DNA of 64,000 nucleotides from Microbacterium sp. 1.5R (GTDB lineage: Bacteria; Actinomycetota; Actinomycetes; Actinomycetales; Microbacteriaceae): assembly GCF_007667425.1 (NCBI RefSeq), contig NZ_VDRC01000002.1, positions 248,001-312,000 of the forward strand, in the 5' to 3' direction. This document shows, one piece after another, positions 1-9,528 of the stretch. Every line of letters starts with the position of its first letter. Position 1 is the first letter of the stretch. Made by a program: the position numbers and the translations under genes. The notes beneath the pieces are model-generated. The model ran no database searches and was not told where the DNA came from. It worked only from the letters and a program-made list of their open reading frames with translations.

Positions 1-88
1 CGTTCAGACACCGGGCGTACCGCCGGTTCCCCCTGCACCGTCAGCTCCGGGCACGTACCCGCCGGCTCCGCCCGCGCCTCCGCAGTGA
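1..88 (+). CDS. 3' end of a proline-rich protein (partial)
   Basis: The reading frame starting at base 2 is open from the window edge to a TGA at 86-88 and encodes 28 residues, about half of them proline, with the rest mostly Ala, Gly, Val, Gln and Tyr. Only the C-terminal tail is visible, so no function can be given. Such low-complexity tails are common at the ends of actinobacterial membrane or secreted proteins. The stop overlaps the GTG start of the next gene by 4 nt (GTGA), which suggests one operon with translational coupling. Confidence 0.5.
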   Translation, partial: VQTPGVPPVPPAPSAPGTYPPAPPAPPQ

Positions 89-879
89 GCGTCGAGACCG
101 AGTTGCGCGACCTCGCGTCTGAGATCGCGAGGGAAGCGGGCGAACTCGCACGCCGACGTCGAGCCGAGGGCGTGCACCTGGCGGCCACCAAGTCGTCGAT
201 CGCCGACATCGTGACGGAGGCGGATCGAGAGGTCGAGGAGCTGATCCAGGATCGTCTGCGGGCGGCGCGCCCCGGAGACGGATTCTTCGGCGAGGAGTCC
301 GAGCCCACCGCGGGGGAGACAGGCGTCACCTGGGTGGTCGATCCCATCGACGGCACCGTCAACTACGCCTACGGCACCCCGATGTACGCGGTGAGCATCG
401 CGGCAGTGCGAGGCGGCGCCGATCCCGACCGCTGGCAGGCACTCGCGGGTGCGGTGTACGCCCCGGCCGCCGACGAGCTTTTCACGGCGGCTCGCGAGCA
501 CGGCGCGTGGCTCGGCGACCAGCGGCTCGCGGTCAACGGCTCGACTCCGGCGGGAGCGCTCCTGGGCACCGGCTTCGGTTACGACCCCGCCACCCACGAC
601 GGCGACCTCGCCACGGTGCGTCGAGTGATGCCGATGGCCCGCGACCTGCGCCGCTCGGGTTCTGCGGCGCTCGATCTGTCCTATGTGGCGGCCGGGAGGC
701 TCGACGGCTACTTCGAGCGAGGACTCAAGCCCTGGGACCATGCTGCGGGTGCTCTGCTCGTCTCCGAAGCCGGCGGCCGTGTCTCCCGGCTCGGCACCGC
801 TGCGCCGAGACCCATGCTCGTCGCCGGAGGCACCGAGGTGCACGACCGCATCTGTGAGATCATCGGAGACGAAACGTGA
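85..879 (+). CDS. inositol monophosphatase family protein
   Basis: This 264-residue protein belongs to the Mg2+-dependent inositol monophosphatase/CysQ/HisN superfamily, which hydrolyses phosphate monoesters such as inositol phosphate or histidinol phosphate. The metal site is readable: Glu70-Glu71 in GFFGEESEP, then the signature WVVDPIDGTVNYAYG with Asp86 and Asp89, and the C-terminal motif WDHAAGALLVSEAGG with Asp218. Length is normal for the family. The GTG start overlaps the preceding stop. Substrate cannot be set from sequence. HisN-type histidinol phosphatase and SuhB-type inositol phosphatase are both possible, and no his gene is adjacent. Confidence 0.9.
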   Translation: MSVETELRDLASEIAREAGELARRRRAEGVHLAATKSSIADIVTEADREVEELIQDRLRAARPGDGFFGEESEPTAGETGVTWVVDPIDGTVNYAYGTPMYAVSIAAVRGGADPDRWQALAGAVYAPAADELFTAAREHGAWLGDQRLAVNGSTPAGALLGTGFGYDPATHDGDLATVRRVMPMARDLRRSGSAALDLSYVAAGRLDGYFERGLKPWDHAAGALLVSEAGGRVSRLGTAAPRPMLVAGGTEVHDRICEIIGDET

Positions 880-999
880 GCGATTCATGGCATTCCCAGC
901 CTCTTCGGGCTAGGGTTTATCCGATCGTTACTTTCATCGCCCGAAACGATGAGAGCCCGAACGCCCCCCAGCGTGACGTCTGACCCGAGAGAATTCGCT

Positions 1000-2298
1000 T
1001 TGCCCTTCGAGAACCCCCAGGCTGCCTCTGCGCCCACGCGCCGGTCCAGCCGACTCCGCACCGAGCCCATCGTGGCCACCGCGGCAGAGGCACAGGCAGC
1101 CGACTCCGAAGACACATCCTCCGTCTCCGCCGCCCCCCTGTCTCGCCGCGCCGCCCGTGAACGCCTGAGCACCGCAGAGGTGTTCGTCGCCGCGACCGCC
1201 GTCGCTGCCGCGACCGCCGCGTCCGAATCCAGCGATCTGGTCGTCATCGATCCTGAGGCCCACGCCCCGGTCGAGAGCGGCGACGAGCCGTCCGCCGTCG
1301 AGCCGGTCGCCGTCGAGCCGGTCGTGGCTGCGGTCACCGCTGAGCCCATCGCCGATGCGCAGATCGCCCCCGAGGTGATGGAGGCGCTGATCCCCGACTC
1401 CGCCGATTTCGACGCGGACCCGTTCACCACGGCATCCCGTGTCTTCCGCGCGGTCGCGACCGGCCCCACCCCGACCGCCACGGCGGACGAGCCCGTCGCG
1501 CAGCCCGCACCGGCTGCAGATGGCGAGCTGCCCGCGGTTCATGTCGCGCGCCGCCGCCCGCCCGTTCGCAAGTTCCTCGCCGTCGGTGCGACCGTCGGCG
1601 TCATGAGCCTCGCCGGTCTTCTCGCCGTCGGAATGACCCTGCCGGCCGAGGCCGTCGCAGCGGTTCAGGGTGGCACGCCGTTGTCCGCCACCTCGCTCGT
1701 CGCCGCATCCGGTGCCGGTGCGGCGGGCGGCAAGAGCGACGAGATCCAGGCGTTCGTCACGTCGTCCGACGTGCAGAACGAATCGCTCGCCCGCTCCGAC
1801 AGCTTCTCCACGATGTCGCTCGTCGAGGTCGCGTCCGAAGAGGGCATCAACTACTCCAGCGAGGTCTTCACGAACGACCCCGAGGCCGCGATCCAGTGGC
1901 CGTTCAAGGTCGGCGTCGGCATGAGCTCCGGTTACGGCATGCGCTGGGGTCGCCTGCACGAGGGCATCGACTTCGTGCCCGGCGAGGGCGCGCCGATCCA
2001 GGCAATCGCCGACGGTGTCGTGCGCATCGCCACCGAACAGGGCGCCGCGTACGGAGTGACCGTCTACATCGACCACGTCATCGACGGTCAGGTCGTGACG
2101 AGCCACTACTCGCACATGCAGTACGGCTCGCTGCAGGTGAAGCCCGGCCAGAGCGTGAAGGTCGGCGACGTCGTCGGCCACACCGGCAACACCGGACGCT
2201 CCTACGGCGCCCACCTGCACTTCGAGATCATCATCAACGGCTCCACGATCGATCCGCTTCCGTGGCTCCGCGAGAACGCGGGTCGGTACTCGTACTGA
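1000..2298 (+). CDS. membrane-anchored M23 family metallopeptidase (LytM domain)
   Basis: A long N-terminal region of about 180 residues rich in Ala, Glu, Pro, Ser and Val is followed by one hydrophobic segment (KFLAVGATVGVMSLAGLLAV, near residues 191-210), an extracytoplasmic linker and a C-terminal LytM/M23 domain. The zinc motifs are present: RLHEGIDF, SHYSHMQYG and the HLH in GAHLHFEI. The family cleaves peptidoglycan cross-bridges. The N-terminal half should be cytoplasmic and disordered. I chose the TTG at 1000 because GAGAG lies about 8 nt upstream. An in-frame ATG at 949 would add 17 residues but has no ribosome site. An endopeptidase role is inferred from the family. A role as regulator of other hydrolases is also possible. 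Confidence 0.85.
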   Translation: MPFENPQAASAPTRRSSRLRTEPIVATAAEAQAADSEDTSSVSAAPLSRRAARERLSTAEVFVAATAVAAATAASESSDLVVIDPEAHAPVESGDEPSAVEPVAVEPVVAAVTAEPIADAQIAPEVMEALIPDSADFDADPFTTASRVFRAVATGPTPTATADEPVAQPAPAADGELPAVHVARRRPPVRKFLAVGATVGVMSLAGLLAVGMTLPAEAVAAVQGGTPLSATSLVAASGAGAAGGKSDEIQAFVTSSDVQNESLARSDSFSTMSLVEVASEEGINYSSEVFTNDPEAAIQWPFKVGVGMSSGYGMRWGRLHEGIDFVPGEGAPIQAIADGVVRIATEQGAAYGVTVYIDHVIDGQVVTSHYSHMQYGSLQVKPGQSVKVGDVVGHTGNTGRSYGAHLHFEIIINGSTIDPLPWLRENAGRYSY

Positions 2299-2367
2299 CC
2301 CGCCTCGATTTCATGAGGACGCCACTGTGATGGTATTCTCGTGTGGTTGCCCCGCGAGGGGCAGCAC

Positions 2368-2439
2368 GCCCCGATAGCTCAGTGGCAGAGCACTTCCATG
2401 GTAAGGAAGGGGTCGTCAGTTCAATCCTGACTCGGGGCT
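2368..2439 (+). tRNA. tRNA-Thr (anticodon GGT)
   Basis: A complete cloverleaf can be folded by eye. The acceptor stem is GCCCCGA/TCGGGGC, the D arm is AGCTC...GAGC, the anticodon stem is CTTCC/GGAAG with loop ATGGTAA (anticodon GGT), and the T arm is GTCAG/CTGAC with TTCAATC. The discriminator is T and CCA is not encoded. It reads Thr ACC codons. Confidence 0.95.
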
Positions 2440-2473
2440 CGCAGTATTCGCATCTGCAGTGCGGATGCCGTGC

Positions 2474-2547
2474 GGCAGGGTAGCTCAGTTGGTGAGAGCG
2501 CACGACTCATAATCGTGAGGTCGCGGGTTCAAGCCCCGCTCCTGCTA
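2474..2547 (+). tRNA. tRNA-Met (anticodon CAT)
   Basis: The cloverleaf has acceptor stem GGCAGGG/TCCTGCT with G-U pairs at 1-72 and 7-66, anticodon stem CACGA/TCGTG with loop CTCATAA (anticodon CAT), and T arm GCGGG/CCCGC. It lies 34 nt after tRNA-Thr and is probably co-transcribed with it. The first acceptor pair is a wobble G-U and the anticodon stem lacks the three G-C pairs of initiator tRNA, so I read it as elongator tRNA-Met. A tRNA-Ile2 with modified C34 is not strictly excluded. Confidence 0.9.
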
Positions 2548-2555
2548 CAGAAAGA

Positions 2556-2581
2556 AAGCCCCGGATGATCCGGGGCTTTTC
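2556..2581 (+). terminator. terminator of the tRNA-Thr/tRNA-Met unit
   Basis: The hairpin AAGCCCCGG/CCGGGGCTT with a short ATGAT loop is followed by TTTT. It starts 9 nt after the tRNA-Met 3' end. Confidence 0.85.
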
Positions 2582-2656
2582 TGCATCCCGCTCTCGCGCG
2601 TCCCACGATGTCGGTGGTCGGTGCGACGATTCTCCCGATGGATGCCGGAGGGAGGC

Positions 2657-3856
2657 ATGATGCGCGACGAGGCGACCGTGCTGCACGCCGACCTCGACGC
2701 GTTCTACGCGTCGGTCGAGCAGCGTGATTCGCCGGGTCTCCGTGGGCGACCGGTGATCGTCGGCGGAGGGGTGGTGCTCGCCGCCAGCTACGAGGCCAAG
2801 GCCCGCGGGGTCCGGACGGCGATGGGAGGGCGTCAGGCGCGCGAGCTGTGCCCGGATGCCGTCGTCGTGCCGCCTCGGATGGATGTGTACTCGCAGGCGA
2901 GTCGCGACGTGTTCGCGATCTTCCGCGACACCACTCCGCTGGTCGAGGGCGTCTCGATCGACGAGGCGTTTCTCGAGGTCGGCGGGCTCCGTCGCCTCGC
3001 CGGCAGTCCGGAACAGGTTGCGGTGCGCCTGCGCGAACGCGTCCGCGACGAGGTGGGGCTCGCAATCTCCGTCGGGGTCGCCCGCACGAAGTTCCTCGCT
3101 AAGGTCGCAAGCGCCGTGAGCAAGCCCGACGGACTGCTCGTCGTGGAGCCGGAGCGGGAGCACTCGTTCCTCCTGCCGCTGCCGGTCGAACGACTCTGGG
3201 GCGTGGGCGCGGCGACGGCGCAGAAGCTTCACGGCCTCGGCATCCACACGGTCGGGGAGCTCGCCGAGCTCGAGGAGGCGGCGGCCGAGCGACTGCTCGG
3301 AAAGGCGAGCGGCGCGCACCTGCATGCCCTGGCACGACTGCGCGACCCGCGACCGGTCGATACTGCGCGCCGGCGCGGATCGATCGGCTCGCAGCGAGCC
3401 CTCGGCACCCGACCCCGTTCGCCGGAAGAGCTCGACATCATCATGACCCAGATCGTCGACGGTCTTGCACGACGGCTGCGGGAGCGCGATCGCGTCTGCC
3501 GTACCGTGGTGCTGCGTCTGCGGTTCGGCGACTTCGCCAAGGCGACGCGGTCGCGGTCGCTGCGCACGTCGACAGGTCGCACCTCGGTGCTGCTCGCGCT
3601 CGCCCGGGCGCTCCTCGACGCGGCGCAGCCGGAGATCGCGGAGCGGGGTATCACTCTGATCGGCATCTCGCTCTCACAGCTCGGCTCCGCCGATCGGGCA
3701 CCCGCCGAGCTGCCGTTCGACGACGAGGGCGGCGAACGGCTCGATTCGGTGCTCGACGCGGTGCGCGAGCGCTTCGGCTCGACGTCGCTCTCGCGCGCGA
3801 CCCAGGTCGGCCGCGATGCCGGATGGTCGACGCCGGTGCTGCCCGAGCATGAGTGA
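2657..3856 (+). CDS. dinB: DNA polymerase IV (Y-family translesion polymerase)
   Basis: This 399-residue Y-family polymerase would copy damaged or distorted DNA at low fidelity. The catalytic acidic residues are visible in LHADLDAFYASVEQ near the N-terminus and in GVSIDEAFLEVGG. The YEAKARGVRTAM fingers motif and the helix-hairpin-helix and little-finger regions follow. Length is close to the usual 350-410. The start is one of two adjacent ATG codons (2657 or 2660) directly after GGAGGGAGG. An upstream ATG at 2621 has no ribosome site. The C-terminus ends LPEHE, and the DNA coding it is part of a 94-bp duplication shared with the 3' end of the convergent MarR gene. No obvious beta-clamp motif was confirmed. 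Confidence 0.95.
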   Translation: MMRDEATVLHADLDAFYASVEQRDSPGLRGRPVIVGGGVVLAASYEAKARGVRTAMGGRQARELCPDAVVVPPRMDVYSQASRDVFAIFRDTTPLVEGVSIDEAFLEVGGLRRLAGSPEQVAVRLRERVRDEVGLAISVGVARTKFLAKVASAVSKPDGLLVVEPEREHSFLLPLPVERLWGVGAATAQKLHGLGIHTVGELAELEEAAAERLLGKASGAHLHALARLRDPRPVDTARRRGSIGSQRALGTRPRSPEELDIIMTQIVDGLARRLRERDRVCRTVVLRLRFGDFAKATRSRSLRTSTGRTSVLLALARALLDAAQPEIAERGITLIGISLSQLGSADRAPAELPFDDEGGERLDSVLDAVRERFGSTSLSRATQVGRDAGWSTPVLPEHE

Positions 3857-4022
3857 TCCCGTGCGGTCAATTCGGAGCGGGTGGGGTGCACGGTTCGCCG
3901 GGGCCGACAGCGGTCGCGATGCGGCGACCTACCTGCCCGAGCACGAGTAATCCCGTGCGGTCACTCAGGAGCGGGTGGGCTCCACGGTTCGCCGGGGCCG
4001 ACGGCGGTCGCGATGCGGCGAC
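3839..4022. repeat. 94-bp tandem duplication across the dinB/marR 3' ends
   Basis: Bases 3839-3928 and 3933-4022 align without gaps at an offset of 94 nt, with about 8 differences in 90 positions by eye. The first copy holds the dinB C-terminal codons and stop. The second copy repeats them (LPEHE then TAA) and also holds the last codons of the minus-strand MarR gene, of which a degenerate version lies in the first copy (peptide RRIATAVGPGEP in both). This looks like duplication of the junction between two convergent genes, followed by divergence. Confidence 0.9.
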
Positions 4023-4452
4023 TGATCTCGCCGAGCTGACGCGCCTGTGCGGCGGTGAGTGCGTCGAACACGAGTTGGCGCACGAGGGCCTGATGGCCGG
4101 GGGTGGATGCCGATACGAGGCGGTGGCCGGCATCTGTGAGCACTCCGAGCGTGAAGCGGCCGTCACTCGGATCGACGTGGCGCTCCACCCACCCCTTCTT
4201 CTCCAGGCGTGAGACGGCGCGGGACAGTCTCGACAGGGTACAGCTCGCGTAGGCGGCGATCGTGCTCAGGCGGAGCGTGCGGTCGGGTGCCAGGTCGAGA
4301 GCCTGCAGGATGCCCTGCTCGAAGTGCGTGAGTCCGCTGTCGCGCAGCAGCTGCGCATCGAGAGCGGCCGGCAGTCGTTCCAACAGTGATGCGAGCGACG
4401 CCCAGATCACCAGCTGATCGTGAGTCAGGGGAAGATCGTCGCGCTCGTCCAT
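3961..4452 (-). CDS. MarR family transcriptional regulator
   Basis: A 163-residue winged-helix regulator. The core runs from FEQGILQALDLAPDRTLRLS through the recognition region AAYASCTLSRLSRAVSRLEK to the wing KKGWVERHVDPSDGRFTLGVLT (near residues 45-110), with helices for dimerisation at both ends. It is divergent from an SDR oxidoreductase, and the intergenic region carries two copies of a TTGCTCnnGCAA dyad, so repression of both genes is likely. The inducing ligand is unknown. The 3' end lies in a local 94-bp duplication, so its last ~20 residues exist twice in the DNA. Start is ATG at 4452. Confidence 0.88.
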   Translation of the reverse strand: MDERDDLPLTHDQLVIWASLASLLERLPAALDAQLLRDSGLTHFEQGILQALDLAPDRTLRLSTIAAYASCTLSRLSRAVSRLEKKGWVERHVDPSDGRFTLGVLTDAGHRLVSASTPGHQALVRQLVFDALTAAQARQLGEISRRIATAVGPGEPWSPPAPE

Positions 4453-4476
4453 GGGGAGAGCCTATGCGGTTATGAG

Positions 4477-4521
4477 TTGCTCGGGCAAGTGACATCCGCG
4501 TAGTATCACTTGCTCAAGCAA
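4477..4521. promoter_or_regulatory. twin MarR operators and SDR promoter
   Basis: Two near-identical dyads, TTGCTCGGGCAA (4477-4488) and TTGCTCAAGCAA (4510-4521), have starts 33 bp apart, about three helical turns. TAGTAT at 4501-4506 can serve as -10 for the SDR gene. TTGCTC inside the first dyad then sits at -35 with an 18-nt gap, so one operator covers -35 and the other the start site. Dyads and spacing are seen directly; binding by the adjacent MarR protein is inferred. Confidence 0.7.
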
Positions 4522-4559
4522 GTAACCCGGCGCCGATGGCGCCGACGGAGGAGGCATCG

Positions 4560-5351
4560 ATGGATCTGCGGTTGCAGGGCGAGAGGGCGTTCGTCAGCGG
4601 ATCGAGTCAGGGGATCGGCTACGCGGTCGCTGCGGCTCTCGCCGCGGAAGGCGCGGAGGTGGTGCTCAACGGTCGCAATGCGGAGCGACTCGACGCGGCG
4701 GTGCAGCGGCTCCGGGCCGAGCATCCCGCCGCGGCGGTCTCGGGGATCGTGGCGGACTTCGCCGATCGGCGCGCGGTCGAGCATCTGCTCGACGAGCTCG
4801 GCGACGTCGACATCCTCGTGAACAACGTCGGACTGTTCGGGCTCGCGGAATTCGCGAGCATCGATGACGACGAATGGTCCAGGTACCTCGAGGTGAACCT
4901 GATGAGCGGCGTCCGCTTGTCGCGCGCCCTCCTCGGCGGGATGCTGTCGCGCGGTCGCGGACGCATCGTGTTCATCAGCAGCGAGTCGGGTGTTAACGTC
5001 CCCGGCGACATGGTGCATTACGGCGTGACGAAGGCGGCGATGATCGCGCTCGCCAACGGCCTCGCCAAGCTCACGCGCGGCACCGCCGTCACCGTCAACA
5101 CGGTGCTCGGCGGTCCGACGTACTCCGACGGGGTCGCCGCGACGGTCGAGGCGCTCGCCCGCGTACAGAAGACGTCCGCGAGCGAGATGCGTGAGGCGAT
5201 CATCGGCCGGAACCGCACCACTCTTCTCGAGCGCTTCATCGATCCCGTCGAAGTAGCGAACCTGGTGACGTATCTCGCGAGCCCCGTCGCCTCGGCGACG
5301 AACGGCGCGGCGCTGCGAGCGGACGGCGGTGTGCTCACCGGCATCCTCTGA
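4560..5351 (+). CDS. SDR family NAD(P)-dependent oxidoreductase
   Basis: A classical short-chain dehydrogenase of 263 residues. The nucleotide-binding loop is VSGSSQGIGYA (near 12-22), NNVG at 88-91 replaces the common NNAG, and the catalytic set is Ser141 with Tyr154 and Lys158 in HYGVTKAAM. A C-terminal segment ending LRADGGVLTGIL fits the fold. The start is the ATG at 4560, five nt after GGAGGAGG. An upstream ATG at 4536 would place that ribosome site inside the gene. It is divergent from and probably repressed by the MarR protein. Such pairs often handle aromatic or reactive carbonyl compounds, but the substrate here is unknown. Confidence 0.9.
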   Translation: MDLRLQGERAFVSGSSQGIGYAVAAALAAEGAEVVLNGRNAERLDAAVQRLRAEHPAAAVSGIVADFADRRAVEHLLDELGDVDILVNNVGLFGLAEFASIDDDEWSRYLEVNLMSGVRLSRALLGGMLSRGRGRIVFISSESGVNVPGDMVHYGVTKAAMIALANGLAKLTRGTAVTVNTVLGGPTYSDGVAATVEALARVQKTSASEMREAIIGRNRTTLLERFIDPVEVANLVTYLASPVASATNGAALRADGGVLTGIL

Positions 5352-5364
5352 CCGCCTGCCACCC

Positions 5365-5460
5365 GGCATCGCCTGGCTCCCTGCCGCCGGCATCGCCTGG
5401 CTGTCCGGCACCGGCATCGCCGGGTCGCCTGTCAAGGGGATCGCCTGGTTCCCCGGTCTC
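5365..5460 (+). repeat. four 24-bp tandem repeats between SDR and small ORF
   Basis: GGCATCGCCTGG-like 12-mers begin at 5365, 5389, 5413 and 5437, exactly 24 bp apart. The variable second half is GC-rich. The fourth copy reads GGGATCGCCTGG. The array starts 13 nt after the SDR stop and ends about 43 nt before the next start codon. It can be read as an 8-residue repeat on either strand (GIAWL-type on plus, QAMP-type on minus), but neither frame has a convincing start. Confidence 0.8.
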
Positions 5461-5503
5461 GGCGACACTGGAGATCCTGTCCGCAGCAGAGATCGGAGTG
5501 ATC

Positions 5504-5671
5504 ATGTCAGACCCGCAGATGCCCCCTGGCGACGAGGCGGCGATCGACGCGACCGGCGTGGACGCCGATTTCGTGACGAACGACCGTGATCCGGAACCCG
5601 ACGAGGCGACGCCCGGGGAGGGGCAGACCTCCGGCGACGACGACGACGTCGACGTGGCCGACCTGCCCTGA
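5504..5671 (+). CDS. small acidic protein, 55 residues, unknown function
   Basis: An ATG at 5504 lies 5 nt after GGAG, and the frame runs 55 codons to TGA at 5669-5671. The product begins MSDPQMPPGDEAAIDATGVD, contains a run of four Asp, ends DVADLP and is strongly acidic with no hydrophobic segment. The good ribosome site, the composition and a terminator hairpin 18 nt after the stop support a real gene. No family is recognised. It should be a soluble cytoplasmic, probably disordered protein. Confidence 0.6.
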   Translation: MSDPQMPPGDEAAIDATGVDADFVTNDRDPEPDEATPGEGQTSGDDDDVDVADLP

Positions 5672-5689
5672 CAGGCGACCGGATGCCGG

Positions 5690-5723
5690 AAGGGCCCGGA
5701 ACTCCGCGGAGTTCCGGGCCCTT
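5690..5723. terminator. bidirectional terminator between small ORF and MFS gene
   Basis: A perfect 16-bp inverted repeat (AAGGGCCCGGAACTCC and its complement, 2-nt loop) lies between convergent genes, with A and T at the outer edges, so it can stop transcription from both sides. Confidence 0.85.
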
Positions 5724-5731
5724 CTGCGTGC

Positions 5732-8046
<2,315 letters not shown>

Positions 8047-8090
8047 AGAGTGCAATTATGCACGATCAGTTTGAGAGTGCAAGTTTTCGC
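8047..8090 (-). promoter_or_regulatory. tetR-MFS promoter and operator
   Basis: On the minus strand TTGCAC, 16 nt and CATAAT form a promoter whose -10 ends 8 nt before the tetR ATG. The dyad GTGCA-ATTA-TGCAC (8050-8063) overlaps the -10, and AGAGTGCAA occurs twice as a direct repeat (8047-8055, 8074-8082), the second over the -35. Autoregulation by the TetR protein is inferred. Confidence 0.6.
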
Positions 8091-8141
8091 AGATTCCGAG
8101 GAATTCTGTGACATCTTCGTGGCGAGATCCGTCTTAGAGGA

Positions 8142-8240
8142 GTCGTGGCACCACGACCCCGTGCTGAGGGTCACCGTGGGGACGGCGACCCTCAGCACGT
8201 GCACACGTGCGGGGACAGAGGCTCCGCACCGGCTGCGGAG
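8142..8240 (+). promoter_or_regulatory. cluster of four inverted repeats upstream of the ECF sigma gene
   Basis: The 295-nt gap between tetR and the sigma gene holds four dyads in 100 nt: GTCGTGG-CA-CCACGAC (8142-8157), GTGCTGAGGGTC with its exact complement (8161-8172 and 8187-8198), CACGTG-CA-CACGTG (8196-8209), and CTCCGCA-N5-TGCGGAG (8222-8240). There is no T run, so they are not a simple terminator. They may form a structured 5' leader or operator array for the sigma operon. Confidence 0.6.
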
Positions 8241-8341
8241 GAAGGGATCACGATGAGCGGTGCAGAAGACCGGGTGGGGGCCGATCCGCTGCGCATTCCG
8301 CTCCGAATCTCTGATGGGGGAACGAACGAGGGGATGGACAC

Positions 8342-8908
8342 ATGGCCGCGAGCCCATTTCGCGGAGCTCTCGAACTCGCCGACGACCAGATCGTCGCCGG
8401 GCGAGCGATCGACGGAGACGTCGCCGCCTTCGCGGTACTCGTGCGTCGGTACACGCCGATGATGCGCGCGTACACGCAGCGGATGCTGAACGCGTCGGCC
8501 GACGTCGACGACATCGTTCAGGAGACGTTTGTGACCGCCTGGCAGCGGTTCTCGGAGCTCGAGGATCCGAGCAAGGTCAAGAGCTGGCTGATGCGCATCG
8601 TCAGCCGCAAGGCCGTCGATCGCATCCGTGCGCTGCGGCCGACGGTCGACGTCGACGAGATCGAGCAGCCGGCTCCTGTCCACGTCGGGCCCGATCGCAT
8701 CGTCGAGTCCCGAGCGGGCATCGCTGCTCTGGGGGTGGCACTGCAGGAGTTGCCCGCGGCGCAGCGCGAGTGCTGGGTGCTCCGCGAGATGGGCGGGTAC
8801 TCGTACGACGAGATCGCGGAAGAACTCGACATTCCCGTGTCGACGGCGCGGGGGCTTCTCTCCCGCGCGAGGAAGTACATGATCGTGCGAATGGAGGAAT
8901 GGCGATGA
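8342..8908 (+). CDS. ECF-type RNA polymerase sigma factor
   Basis: A 188-residue sigma-70 family factor with region 2 (RAIDGDVAAFAVLVRRYTPM through DVDDIVQETFVTAWQRF) and region 4 (LPAAQRECWVLREMGGYSYD with HTH EIAEELDIPVSTARGLLSRA). Region 3 is missing, as in ECF sigmas. GAGGGG lies 8-13 nt before the ATG. It is the first gene of a three-gene operon with ATGA overlaps into an Asp23/Gls24 protein and a small partner. No classical anti-sigma factor is encoded, so one of the partners may control it. An envelope-stress role is inferred only from the Asp23 link. Confidence 0.9.
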   Translation: MAASPFRGALELADDQIVAGRAIDGDVAAFAVLVRRYTPMMRAYTQRMLNASADVDDIVQETFVTAWQRFSELEDPSKVKSWLMRIVSRKAVDRIRALRPTVDVDEIEQPAPVHVGPDRIVESRAGIAALGVALQELPAAQRECWVLREMGGYSYDEIAEELDIPVSTARGLLSRARKYMIVRMEEWR

Positions 8909-9528
8909 GCGACGATCAGGGAGCGCCGGAGGTGCGCCGACTCGGACTCGAGCCGGACGACCTCGACGGACACACGCTCGACGAGCTCTCCGACTATCTC
9001 GAAACGGGCAGGAAGCCGCGCGATCCCTCGATCGAGGGATCGCCGGGTTGCCAGCTCGCGCTCGATGCGCTCGAGCGACTGCGCGGTATGGGCGGGCAGC
9101 TGATCGAATCGGATGCCGCAGCGATGCCACCGGTGGAGGACAGCTGGGTCGACCGCATCCTCAGCGGCATCGCACTGGACGCGCGAGCAGGGCGACGCAT
9201 CCCCCTCGAGGCGACGGCGTCGGGCGCCGACTTCGGAATCACCGAGGGCGCGGTGCGCGGTCTGATCCGCTCGGCGGAGAACGCGATTCCGGGAGTTCTC
9301 GTCGGCCGCACGGTGATCGAGGGCGACACGCTCTCTATCGGGGCGCCCGTCGCGATCGGCATCGAGGTCAGCATGCTGTACGGAGAGCCCATTCCCGAGG
9401 CGGTGGCGCACCTGCGCACCGAGGTCGCCGATCGGGTGCGCCGACATACCGATCTGCACGTCGTGTCGATCGACGTCACGGTGCGTGACATCCAGCGGGT
9501 CGAGAACTGGACGGAGGACCGGTCATGA
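8905..9528 (+). CDS. Asp23/Gls24 family protein with N-terminal extension
   Basis: A 207-residue protein. The C-terminal half (about residues 110-200; IGAPVAIGIEVSMLYGEPIP, HLRTEVADRVRRHTDLHVVS, IDVTVRDIQ) matches the Asp23/Gls24 fold seen in alkaline-shock and envelope-associated proteins. The N-terminal half carries the segment LDELSDYLETGRKPRDPSIE followed by CQLALDALERL, which could be a sigma-binding region similar in position to anti-sigma domains; that is inference. The ATG at 8905 overlaps the sigma stop (ATGA), with GGAGG 8 nt upstream. No membrane segment is visible. Confidence 0.75.
   Translation: MSDDQGAPEVRRLGLEPDDLDGHTLDELSDYLETGRKPRDPSIEGSPGCQLALDALERLRGMGGQLIESDAAAMPPVEDSWVDRILSGIALDARAGRRIPLEATASGADFGITEGAVRGLIRSAENAIPGVLVGRTVIEGDTLSIGAPVAIGIEVSMLYGEPIPEAVAHLRTEVADRVRRHTDLHVVSIDVTVRDIQRVENWTEDRS

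Noticed and set aside
3867-3960. Second small MarR-like ORF in the first repeat copy
   Set aside because: Only ~20 codons of marR similarity exist and no start is present; it is a duplicated remnant.
5329-5589. Plus-strand ORF across the 24-bp repeats (GIAWL repeat peptide)
   Set aside because: No ribosome site, it starts inside the SDR gene and it runs out of frame over the 55-residue ORF, which has better signals.
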